Assembly: GCF_042767895.1 (NCBI RefSeq)
Contig: NC_091588.1
Coordinates: 13,691,415-13,702,839, forward strand
DNA: 11,425 nucleotides
Direction of reading: 5' to 3'
Origin: Penaeus vannamei
Lineage: Eukaryota > Arthropoda > Malacostraca > Decapoda > Penaeidae
Each line of letters opens with the position of its first letter. The stretch's first letter is position 1. A model generated the notes under the pieces. It was not told where the DNA came from and searched no databases. It saw only the letters and a program-made list of their open reading frames with translations. A program made the translations under genes and the position numbers. This document shows, in pieces, positions 1 through 7,107 of the stretch.

Positions 1-335
1 GTTGCTTTGTTCATGGATTATGCATTTCGTATCTGTGCTATTTATCTCAGATTTCAGAACAAGCTGTACTACAGGATGTTCATTTCCTTTAATGTCGAAA
101 ATATTGATTGATAACAAGTCTATTTCAAGTTGATACACATTTTAAGACATATACAACAATGACTTCAAAAATGCATGTTAAGGGTAAACTAACAATTCTT
201 TAAACTACGAATTATTGCGTCGCTTGGCAACTTTGGAATACGCATATATCTGGCACCTGTAATATCGTTTTTACGGTGCCAAACAGAATAAGACGGTATG
301 AAGGGTAAAATAGCTTGATCAAACTATACCTTTAT

Positions 336-415
<80 letters not shown>

Positions 416-515
416 CACACACACACACACAGTTCAGTGAAAATAAAGAAAGGAGTAAAGGCGCAAGCAAGGAAGCCAGAGCGATCCCAACCCCAGAGCT
501 TCCTTCGCCTCCCAC
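1..515 (-). other. Intronic sequence downstream of IR exon 8
   Basis: Apart from the dinucleotide block at 339-431 I see no exon with splice sites or IR similarity on either strand. The S2 end and M4 must lie beyond the left edge. A GCTTGGCAAC-containing segment near 221-240 resembles one near 5551-5572. Confidence 0.5.
339..431. repeat. (AT)n followed by (AC)n microsatellite
   Basis: Perfect AT dinucleotides run to about 411, then ACATACAC and (AC)n to 431. In the sense direction of the receptor gene this is a (TG)n-(TA)n block starting about 85 nt after the exon 8 donor. Confidence 0.97.
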
Positions 516-683
516 CTGCAGGAAGAAGGAGTGCATAAGGAAGTTCGCCACCGTGCGCGGGACCACCGTCGCGACCTCGCCTTTCACGAACCTCGGCATC
601 GCAGCTGTGATATTTGTTCTCTGCTTTTTATCCATTATCATATTTTTCTTCAGGCGTCGGAATGGATGGCCTTCGGGGGAGTT
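516..683 (-). CDS. IR exon 8 (S2 lobe)
   Basis: Acceptor TTTCGCTCCTCAACAG; donor CTGCAG|GTGGGA. The 56 codons begin NSPEGHPFRRLKK, include TNITAAMPRFVKGEV and end ANFLMHSFFLQ, fitting the S2 helix that follows the G-x-G-S-L-F-K-E segment. Phase is 0 at both ends. The donor is the least certain one: the frame stays open downstream into a (TG)n run, but that extension looks non-homologous. The next exon was not seen in 1-515. Confidence 0.78.
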
Positions 684-3678
684 CTGTTGAGGAGCGAAAT
701 AACACTATTCAATTCGGCAATACCGTTTTTTGTATACTTGTCAGTATTTGTGATATCATTTGGTATCCCCTGTTGTGTGGGAGGGGGCATCTGTGTGTGT
801 ATATTCATTATACGAAAGTCAGAATATGCACACTGACATGCATCCATATGTAATTCACCTCCATCGCTTCCTTGAAGAGGCTCCCCGTGCCCGCCAAGAC
901 GGCGATGTCGGTGTCTACGAGGCTCTCCAGGCTGTCGAAGGGCAAGGTGAGCTTGGGCAGGATGAGCATGGCCTTGAGGTTAGCCCGGTAGACCGTGGCC
1001 AGGATGAGGGTCGTGAGAAGCCACAGACAGATGACCACTCGCACGGAGTCCCCGCGAGGATACAGGCTAACGGCTGGCGAGGAAAGGCGTGTCACGCAAC
1101 GGCTGGAGCGAAGGCCTCGGCGCTCTGCCAAGGCCTGGCACGTGTTCCAAAAGATGCAGCAAAAATAGTGGATAGAATACTCAGCATTGTTGCTGCCTAA
1201 CGGTTTGTTTTTACAATGAGCGAACTGACTGAACTGATAGCTATTAACGATGGTGGAAGTGGATTAGTGATATATTGCTGACTGATCCATCACGGTGAAG
1301 GTCGGCGCCAGGGTATTCAGCACTCTTAACGAGCCCAAAGCATCCCCTCCCCCCTGCCCTCCGACTGGTTTTCATAGGGTAGTTCAGCGAGATGATTGAT
1401 ACACATTCAGCAGCCCTTTTGAAGTAGTTATTTTGACCCTTATAAAAAATAAACAGCCTGCCTCAGCTCGGCATTTGCGTGGTGCCCCCTCGATAGCACA
1501 GAGCCTGATTCTGGGAAAATAATGATCAGATGAATTAGATTGGCTATGACTATATTTGTAAATATGCAAATCTACTTACACTGACAGAGTAGTACATTGA
1601 CCGTCCAATCAACTGAATCCTTTACAACAAGTTGCAGGTCCTTGGAGGCTTGCTCTTCGTCAGCCCTTGAGGGAGAGAGGGATGTGGGTGATAGAGAGAG
1701 AATCCAACCAACAGACAAACGTGTGTGTGTGTAAAATCACATATCGATCTCATCATTTCCTACTTCTCTACCAGTGCCTTACCCTTTGCGTGGTGCAAGA
1801 CGGTCGTAGTACGAGATCACAGGGATGGTTGCCCCGAGGACGACCAGGAGAGAGACCAAGAGAAGGAGCCACACCTGTCCAAGAGAGCGAGAGCCACAGG
1901 GATATTACAAACTCTCTCTCTCCATTGCTTTTGTCATTTTTTTCTTATTCCCTCTTCCTCTTTCTCACTCTCCCTCCCTCTCTCTGTCTCTCTTGCTTTT
2001 GGATTTTCTTATTCTCTCTCTCTCTTGCTTTTTATTATTTTCTTATTCTCTCTCTCTCTCTCTCTTACTTTTGATTTTTTTTTTCTTATTCTCTCTTTCT
2101 CTCTCTCTCTTGCTTTTGGATTTTTTCTTATTCTCTCTCTCATCCATACACCCACTCGTCCATCCATCTATACTTCCATTCAACCAACCTCCCCCCCCCC
2201 ACCCCCCGCCCCAAGCATACCAAGGGGTCGAAAGGCTTGACGAACCCCGCCATGTCAGGCTGCAGGCCGGGCCTCCTGTAGATGACGGTGAGGGAGCTCT
2301 GGGCGAGGGGTTCGCTCATCGAGAAGTCTTGGAAGCTCTCCTCCGTCGTCCAGCTGCCATACCCAGTCATGTTTACTTCCTTGGAGCGTGGAAAGAGAAA
2401 GGCTTTAGTCGAATACTGCAATTCTTGCCTGAGTTAAGGTGCTGTCACACTAGCACCTTTTCCGTCCAAAAAAAAAAAAAAAAAAATCTAACATACATAC
2501 ATTCTCGAATATAGCTCTTGATTTGAGTATGCTTGGCTGAAAAAGTTGACGTTAAGGTTTTCAAACGGAAACGGTCATTATCGTCTGACTGGAAAATCGG
2601 CAATTCGCTCAAAAATTTACAAAATTTCAGAAAATTGTAAAAAAAAAATTGACGGAAAAAGTGCTAGTGTGACAGCACCTTTATTGTATTTCTCTAGTGT
2701 GCCTTTGCTTTCGGGGTCATCGCGTCTGAATTTATTGTTTGAATTATCGTTGCTTACTATTCGCCTGCACTGAGGGCCTCTGCCTTCGAATTGATTGCTT
2801 GGATTAGGATTTTAGTCATTGATTTACTCGATAACTTTATCCAGGTTTTTTTTGGTTTGGTTTTTCTTTCCTTATATTTTTATTCATTCAATTATTCATT
2901 TGTTTACTCCTATTATGTTTCTTTCGTTTTAACATCTTTATCATTCCCTTCCCCTTTCATATGCCCTATTTGTAATTAGGATTACCATAATTAATGTCGT
3001 TATTTTACATTTCAAATATTAGTTTGTGTTGAGTCTTGCTATCATAATAAGCAATTGCTAATATTTTCTAGATTGTCCCTCAACTTACATAATCATCATC
3101 AAGCAACATCATAATCATCATTAACATCATCAAAATAATGATAATAATAATGATGATGATGAAGATAAAAACGATGATAATAATCATTATCATCACCTCG
3201 CCCTCCTCATGACACATAGCCTGAGACTACAACAGTGTCTCGCTCTTTCATGCAACATTGCAACTTGACGCCGCCTACTCACGCCTCTCTGCACGAGTCC
3301 TATCAAGCCGTTCCAAGTCCCGTTCGGTTGCCTCGTTCCGTAGATGCGGTCTGGGCTGCGGACGAACCTGTAGCTGCGGGAGAAAAGGAACGACCGCTCT
3401 GGAGGACAAGTGTGTGTGTGTGTGTGTGTGGATATAGTGTGGCTAATCTCAATTAAGGAAAAAATAGCAATTCTCTTCATTATTTTTTCCTCTAAAGAGA
3501 TTTGGCGAATCGATTATTGCAGGTCTAGGGTGAGTTGCCTATTATTATTATTTTTTTTTTTTGAGTTTGAACAGGATGAAGAGTCGTGTTGTTTGCAGCT
3601 AAGTACAACTATATATTCGCATTGATATTTTCGAATTTCATTATATGCAATAATGATAATAATAATATATATACATAC

Positions 3679-3761
<83 letters not shown>

Positions 3762-4732
3762 ACATCTCTTTGCAGCCTTTCGAACAGCGGACATAACTCA
3801 GCGCTGTGACGTCACCGCACTCACCAGTATCCGAGGTGGGCCAAGATGATCTTCAAGACATCGACCAAGTACCCCGTCACCTGCAGGTCGTCGTCGGGAC
3901 CAGAGACCATCACCTGCGGCAACATCTGTTCGGGAGACACGGCCTTATACGGTCATCTAGTCACAAGTGGTTATCTGCGCAATGGTTTGTTAAGCGCCAT
4001 TTACACAATCTTCGGCTGGTGAGATCTGAATACCGTAAGTGCTATGTCATTAAACATCATTCATGCGTGTAAACGAGCGACCTGGTACTCTGGCAGTCAA
4101 CCTTGGCTGCTGGTTGCCTCCATCGTTGCGCTCAGGGTAATGTACAAAATGCAATTGTATTCATGTGGCAGAAAATTGTAACCTTGATTTGTTGTTGTTT
4201 AATAGCCACTGATTCTTCTTTTAGTCTCTCTTGCTATTTAATCCATATGAACGGATTTAATCCACACGAACCAATGATATGTTAATGAAATGGATCTCTG
4301 AAAATGAATTACCACATACTAAATCTATTAAACTATATAATAAAAAAGACGACATAAGGAAATTGAACTCTATATCGATTTCTTTCTTTTGCTAAACCTC
4401 TGCTATCGATATGAGCTCCACCGATGTATTCTGTAATTAGAGAATATTAATAAGAAACAAAAGGTACAATATATATATGTGAAGCACCCTATTAGAAGCT
4501 TCCAGAAACATCCGTCAAAATTAGTTTCTGTTAATTCGATATTTTAAACCAGTTTGAGTTACGCTGTGCATTATCACCATGACCTCGCCATGGCATGCAT
4601 ACGTCATACATCTCACAACTCACAATTTCCACTCCTACGACGAGGCACTTCCGGTCCTCAGCTGCCATTTCCGTAGCGGAGCGACAACTTCCGTCCTCGC
4701 GAATAACCAACGATGAACTGGCTTTGCCTTCC
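516..4732 (-). CDS. Divergent ionotropic (glutamate-like) receptor, partial gene of 8 exons
   Basis: This is a spliced gene for a membrane ligand-gated channel of the IR/iGluR superfamily. Exon limits come from GT-AG sites and reading phase: about 4732-4624, 3925-3825, 3373-3283, 2379-2221, 1874-1783, 1665-1580, 1073-859, 683-516. Exons 2-8 sum to 912 nt (304 codons) without a stop. Numbering residues from exon 2, S1 is about 1-117 (with NGTWNGLIGLVQRG), M1 about 118-137 (VWLLLLVSLLVVLGATIPVI), the pore loop about 165-185, M3 about 187-207 followed by VYRANLKAM (equivalent to the iGluR SYTANLAAF motif), and part of S2 up to 304. The S1 arginine that binds glutamate in classical iGluRs is replaced by glutamate, as is common in IRs, so the ligand is unlikely to be glutamate. 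A chemosensory or related sensory role is inferred from the family. The rest of S2, M4 and the C-terminus are outside the window and the 5' end is unresolved. No frameshift or stop suggests a pseudogene. Confidence 0.88.
859..1073 (-). CDS. IR exon 7 (pore loop end, M3, start of S2)
   Basis: Acceptor CTTTCCTCGCCAG, donor ATGGAG|GTGAAT. T+CC completes Ser, then VSLYPRGDSVRVV, the hydrophobic M3 (ICLWLLTTLILATVY), RANLKAMLILPKLTLPFDSL and the start of S2 (AVLAGTGSLFKEAME). YRANLKAM corresponds to the iGluR YTANLAAF gating motif, and LPFDSLESL to the conserved start of S2. Length 215 nt. This is the most diagnostic exon of the gene. Confidence 0.92.
1580..1665 (-). CDS. IR exon 6 (linker and start of pore loop)
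   Basis: Acceptor CTCTCTCCCTCAAG, donor CAGT|GTAAGT. The first base completes GG+G (Gly). The 28 codons that follow begin ADEEQASKDL and end DSVDWTVNVLLCQ; the W-T-V block resembles the IR pore helix. It is 86 nt, phase 2 in and phase 1 out, fitting both neighbours. Confidence 0.82.
1783..1874 (-). CDS. IR exon 5 (membrane segment M1)
   Basis: Acceptor TTGGACAG, donor AAAGG|GTAAGG. It encodes VWLLLLVSLLVVLGATIPVI and then SYYDRLAPRK. Joining to exon 4 gives KPFDPL-VWLLLL, the normal S1-M1 junction of the family. It is 92 nt, phase 0 in and phase 2 out. The following charged stretch is the M1 to pore-loop linker. Confidence 0.87.
1905..2150. repeat. CT-rich intronic minisatellite
   Basis: The pyrimidine tract contains four copies of a TCTTGCTTTTGGATTTTCTT-like core starting near 1991, 2023, 2063 and 2108, separated by variable CT runs (spacing about 32, 40 and 45 bp). 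It fills most of the intron between exons 4 and 5, so the transcript there is purine-rich (GA). Confidence 0.85.
2188..2212 (-). other. Predicted G-quadruplex run next to the exon 4 donor
   Basis: On the sense (minus) strand the intron reads GTATGCTT followed by G4-C-G6-T-G10-A-GG. The G run starts at intron position +9. The tracts satisfy the common four-tract G-quadruplex rule, since the 10-G tract can supply two tracts. Folding is inferred from sequence only. Confidence 0.65.
2221..2379 (-). CDS. IR exon 4 (end of S1, pre-M1)
   Basis: Acceptor TTTCCACGCTCCAAG, donor CCCTTG|GTATGC. The 53 codons start EVNMTGYGSW and end in DMAGFVKPFDPL, which matches the IR region running up to M1 (DFS motif, then G-F-x-K-P-F). 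Aligned on DFS, the position of the iGluR ligand-binding arginine (five residues before D) is glutamate. Phase is 0 at both ends. Confidence 0.88.
2437..2680. mobile_element. 244-bp MITE, PIF/Harbinger-like, in an IR intron
   Basis: The two ends are inverted repeats of about 30 bp: both start AGGTGCTGTCACACTAGCAC, and after one C/T mismatch both continue TTTTCCGTC. They are flanked by a TTA direct repeat (2434-2436 and 2681-2683). A 3-bp TTA/TAA target duplication is typical of PIF/Harbinger elements; family assignment rests on this alone. The interior is AT-rich and has no transposase frame, so it is non-autonomous. The element ends lie about 55 nt from the exon 4 acceptor. Confidence 0.85.
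2684..3282 (-). other. Remainder of the intron between IR exons 3 and 4
   Basis: AT-rich sequence with no exon signal. It ends in mixed ATC and GAT triplets (about 3085-3196): CATCATC-rich sequence is followed by GATGATG-rich sequence, so the block could fold on itself. Confidence 0.5.
3085..3196. repeat. ATC/GAT triplet repeat with inverted halves
   Basis: Imperfect ATC triplets on the left and GAT/AAT triplets on the right are mutually complementary, separated by a short AT-rich spacer. Confidence 0.75.
3283..3373 (-). CDS. IR exon 3 (S1 lobe, NGTWNGLIG)
   Basis: Acceptor TTTTCTCCCGCAG with a good pyrimidine tract; donor GGC|GTGAGT. The single first base completes TG+C (Cys), then 30 codons: YRFVRSPDRIYG followed by TRQPNGTWNGLIGLVQRG. 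The PNGTWNGLIG block is a hallmark of the iGluR/IR S1 lobe. Length is 91 nt, ending in phase 0. Confidence 0.87.
3411..3430. repeat. (GT)n microsatellite upstream of IR exon 3 acceptor
   Basis: About ten GT dinucleotides. In the transcript this is a (CA)n run starting roughly 35-55 nt upstream of the exon 3 acceptor, just before its pyrimidine tract. Confidence 0.9.
3664..3758. repeat. (ATAC)n/(AT)n compound microsatellite
   Basis: ACAT tetranucleotides (about 3672-3691) run into perfect AT dinucleotides to about 3758. It lies in the intron between IR exons 2 and 3. Confidence 0.95.
3825..3925 (-). CDS. IR exon 2 (S1 lobe)
   Basis: Acceptor AACAG precedes ATG TTG CCG; the donor is TACTG|GTGAGT. 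It encodes MLPQVMVSGPDDD followed by LQVTGYLVDVLKIILAHLGY, the typical S1 segment with a glycine, an amphipathic helix and a terminal GY. It is 101 nt, phase 0 in and phase 2 out. A second AG at 3914 would give an exon 12 nt shorter in the same phase, so a NAGNAG-like choice of acceptor is possible. Confidence 0.8.
3926..4623 (-). other. Intron between IR exons 1 and 2
   Basis: A 698-nt interval between the GTGAGT donor at 4623 and the AACAG acceptor at 3926. It has no recognisable coding segment on either strand. A short imperfect duplication (TTTAATCCATATGAACG / TTTAATCCACACGAACC) lies near 4238-4272. Confidence 0.5.
4624..4732 (-). CDS. IR exon 1 of this model (S1 first strand), 5' limit uncertain
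   Basis: The frame reads AAEDRKCLVVGVEI and then a GTGAGT donor at 4623. CLVVGVEI matches the first beta strand of the IR S1 lobe (the usual pattern is L-V-hydrophobic-V-E-x-x-P-P). It ends in phase 0 and continues into MLPQVMVSG in the next exon. The frame stays open to about 4881. The acceptor is ambiguous: AG at 4734/4733 is one possibility, and others lie further upstream. In-frame ATG codons also exist, so this could be the first coding exon, although I see no signal peptide. The 3' end is well supported; the 5' end given is only a choice. Confidence 0.55.
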
Positions 4733-5239
4733 CTAGATCGAACTCCAACGGGTCGCCTTTCGCAGCATCCGTCGAGAAGGTCAGCGGAAGCAAAGGACAT
4801 CACACCTTTTTTTAACCTCCGCTGTGACCTTGAAACACCAGTCTGACCCTCTTCTGGAAACTGGTAACTTACGCTAGTCACTCTCTCTCCCTTTTTTTTT
4901 TTTTTTTAATATTAGTGGCGTAAATTATTAACAATACCGAATATGTACTATAGAAATACCAAACACATGTAGACAAGTAGTAAGTGTCAGATGAATTATG
5001 ATAAAAAATGCTAATCGGAGTGCTCCACAGTCCGGGGCGAGTTGCCAGTTTGTTATTTTCCCAAGATTAAACACATTAGGTAATTGCAGCGGATATCATA
5101 TTCGTGACATGGCTAGGAATAAATGAAATGTTTTTTTGTGCTTCATTAAAGATACTTTATTCTGAACGCCCGTGTAAATACGGTGTGATATGTAAGGAAT
5201 ACGTCAATGTGATAGTCTGCTGGTGCGTAAGGGAGGATA

Positions 5240-5352
5240 AAAAAGAGAAGGGGGGGGGAGAGAGAGAGAGACACGGGGCGAGAAAGGGAGGAGGGGAGAG
5301 AAAGGAGGGAAAGAGAGGTAGAGGTCGAGAGAGAGGGAGAGAAAGAGAGGTT
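5240..5352. repeat. GA-rich polypurine tract
   Basis: Almost pure purine sequence containing GAGAGAGA runs and a nine-G run near its left edge. The open frame across it is highly charged low-complexity sequence and is not a credible protein. Confidence 0.9.
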
Positions 5353-5403
5353 ACATGTTCCTATCTTTGTTCTACCTTAACTGAACTGCACAAATCAACG
5401 TTC

Positions 5404-5408
<5 letters not shown>

Positions 5409-5446
<38 letters not shown>
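5409..5446. repeat. Poly-A tract of about 38 bases
   Basis: Uninterrupted A run preceded by TTCTTTGT. It could be the tail of a retroposed sequence, but no flanking target duplication or recognisable SINE/LINE body is visible. Confidence 0.9.
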
Positions 5447-5448
<2 letters not shown>

Positions 5449-5744
5449 AAACGGGCGAAATTACCTTTATGTGAATAACCCCGAAAGACTATTTGGATAA
5501 AATTACGGATCTCATTAGTTGAAATGGCTCATGGTTCACACTGATTTAAAGGCGCTTGGCAACATCGGAATCTGGAGTCCTAAAATACACTTTCGTCTCT
5601 TCATTTCCTCGAGCTATATTGGGTAGGAATGTTTGAAATAATGTGATTGGTGCGTTTCGACTTAATTATCTCAATTATCGAAGCACGTCAAATATATCTC
5701 TTGTGCTGTGAATATATTAATTCTTATATATATTTCCCCCCTTA

Positions 5745-5900
5745 ATTGTTATTGTTGCTGTTATAATGATCATTTTATTATTATTATTAATCTTCATTGG
5801 TATTGTTGTAATTCTTATCTTTATTATCTCTATCATCGTTATCATAGGCATCCTTAGTAGCAACATCCTCATCATAATCATCATCATCGTCGTCTTCAAA
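5745..5900. repeat. Imperfect ATT/ATC triplet-rich tract
   Basis: Degenerate triplets (ATT, ATC, GTT, CGT). The minus-strand reading gives an acidic D-rich stretch that reflects repeat composition. Confidence 0.75.
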
Positions 5901-5995
5901 GCCAATGAACTCCTCCCCCGGTTGTCTCTGGCCAATAGGCAGACTGAATGAACCTCTCGCTGACCAATCAGGAGCCAAGAACAAGCCCCGCCCCT
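5901..5995. promoter_or_regulatory. Candidate promoter: three CCAAT boxes and a GC box
   Basis: CCAAT pentamers start at 5902, 5932 and 5964, all in the same orientation and 30 and 32 bp apart, close to three helical turns. The two right-hand ones are in good NF-Y contexts (GGCCAATAGG, GACCAATCAG). CCCCGCCCC, a GC box, follows at 5986-5994. The cluster is GC-rich against AT-rich surroundings. Which gene it would serve is unknown; it lies upstream of the minus-strand receptor gene, and CCAAT boxes work in both orientations. No TATA box or initiator was identified. Confidence 0.4.
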
Positions 5996-6640
5996 CCAGC
6001 ACCCTCTTGACCGTTACCTGGCCATCTGTAGGTCATTTCTGGAACACCCACATTCTATACGAGTTGCCACGCCTTCAGATGAGCAATGATTATTCATATA
6101 TCAGGATTTTAACTTCCTGTAATAGTTCTTGAGAGCTTCCTTGTGGTTGTGATGTTGCTTTGCATCTCGATGTCTTGAATTATGATAGAATATAATGGAC
6201 ACCATCGTCTCGGCATCTCCATTTCTTTCTACTGAGAGGATTTTTAGCGTATTGCTATACCATTACATAATAAGTCCCAGCGCTGAGACAATTTGAATCT
6301 ATTTAATTAATTAATTAATTATTCTTTCGTTAACTCGCGTGCAACATACTTTCATTGCACCTGGTGATATCGAATAATCTTCAATATTTCTTTCTCTTTC
6401 GTTATTCTGTGATTTTTCTCTCTAATTTCATTGTTCTTATTGGATAAAGTGTTTTATTCTAAACAGCTTTATAATGGTATTCATCTTTACAATGCGTGAC
6501 CTATAATTCACCGCCATACTACGAATTTTCCCAAGGGTTACATGACTTTCAGCCAGACACTTATGGCTGCAAATACTGAAATTCAAAATGAAATTATGTG
6601 AATTTTCTCTCTTCTCCGATTATTTTTACCTTTTCTAGAC
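5996..6640. other. Non-coding spacer
   Basis: No credible ORF, RNA gene or element seen. A short (TTAA)n run lies near 6302-6320. Confidence 0.5.
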
Positions 6641-6777
6641 CAGAAGTTCTCAAAGTGAGGCTCGCGAATTAATTTTGAGAGCTTGCGAAATCCCGTATCC
6701 CCGCCTTATTTTTCTTCTTCATCCTTTTTTCTTTTTCTTTTTCATCTTCCTCTTTTTCTTCCTCCTCCTCATCTTCT

Positions 6778-6808
<31 letters not shown>

Positions 6809-7099
6809 TCCTCCTCCTTCATCCTTTCTCCTTTCTCCCTCCTCCTCCTCCTCCTCTTCCTCCCACCACCCAGTCTAGTATTTGTCAGCGATCTGCCCGG
6901 TGCTCGTAAATGCATCATAAAGCCACGCTGTGTATACAAGCTTTTTTATGCATGTACGCTGTCTTTACTGTATAAAGTATTCCGCAAAAATGATCTTGTA
7001 ATATCGATAATAGTTCTTATTTTGTTGCTGGGGGAGTAGGTTGCGAATTTATCGAAGTGATTTTTAGGGGTCGCAGACAAAAAAGTTCGAGAACCCCTG
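6641..7099. mobile_element. 459-bp hAT-like MITE
   Basis: The left end is CAGAAGTTCTCAAAGTG. The reverse complement of the right end is CAGGGGTTCTCGAACTT. They share the CAGnnGTTCTCnAA pattern typical of hAT (Charlie-type) terminal repeats. The flanking 8-mers TTCTAGAC (6633-6640) and CTCTAGAC (7100-7107) match at 7 of 8 positions, the target duplication length of hAT elements. Subterminal GCGAA motifs occur at both ends. There is no transposase; the left interior is a pyrimidine tract (about 6708-6870). Confidence 0.85.
6708..6870. repeat. TTC/CTC-rich polypyrimidine tract inside the hAT-like MITE
   Basis: Almost pure pyrimidine with degenerate TTC and CTC triplets. The apparent Phe/Leu/Ser-rich ORFs here are repeat translations. 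It seems to have expanded after or within the element. Confidence 0.9.
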
Positions 7100-7107
7100 C
7101 TCTAGAC

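Larger units (their letters stand above)
4733..5900. other. Region upstream of the IR exons with no recognised gene
   Basis: The frame of exon 1 stays open to about 4881, beyond which I see no coding signal. The rest is AT-rich sequence with a GA tract, poly-A and ATT/ATC triplets. The missing 5' exon of the receptor may be here, but none stands out. Confidence 0.4.

Noticed and set aside
324..641. Single open frame running from exon 8 through the TG/TA repeats
   Set aside because: Only the exon 8 part resembles an IR; the VCVCVYIYIY tail is a translated microsatellite behind a GT donor.
531..1200. Plus-strand ORFs (531-836, 760-1200)
   Set aside because: They are antisense shadows of IR exons 7 and 8, with no family similarity of their own.
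1667..2514. Long plus-strand ORFs rich in Leu/Ser/Phe
   Set aside because: Most of the length is the CT minisatellite; the flanks are antisense to IR exons 4 and 5.
3806..4072. 88-aa plus-strand ORF
   Set aside because: Antisense to IR exon 2; the minus-strand reading has splice sites and IR similarity.
5409..5446. Poly-A as the tail of a LINE or SINE insertion
   Set aside because: No element body, internal promoter or target duplication could be identified.
5104..5478. 124-aa ORF across GA and poly-A tracts
   Set aside because: Lys/Arg/Glu/Gly low-complexity sequence produced by repeats.
5787..6002. Minus-strand ORF with an Asp-rich run
   Set aside because: The acidic part is the ATC triplet tract and the rest is the CCAAT/GC cluster; no domain is seen.
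6675..7039. Phe/Leu/Ser-rich ORFs that look like membrane helices
   Set aside because: Translation of the polypyrimidine tract inside the hAT-like element.
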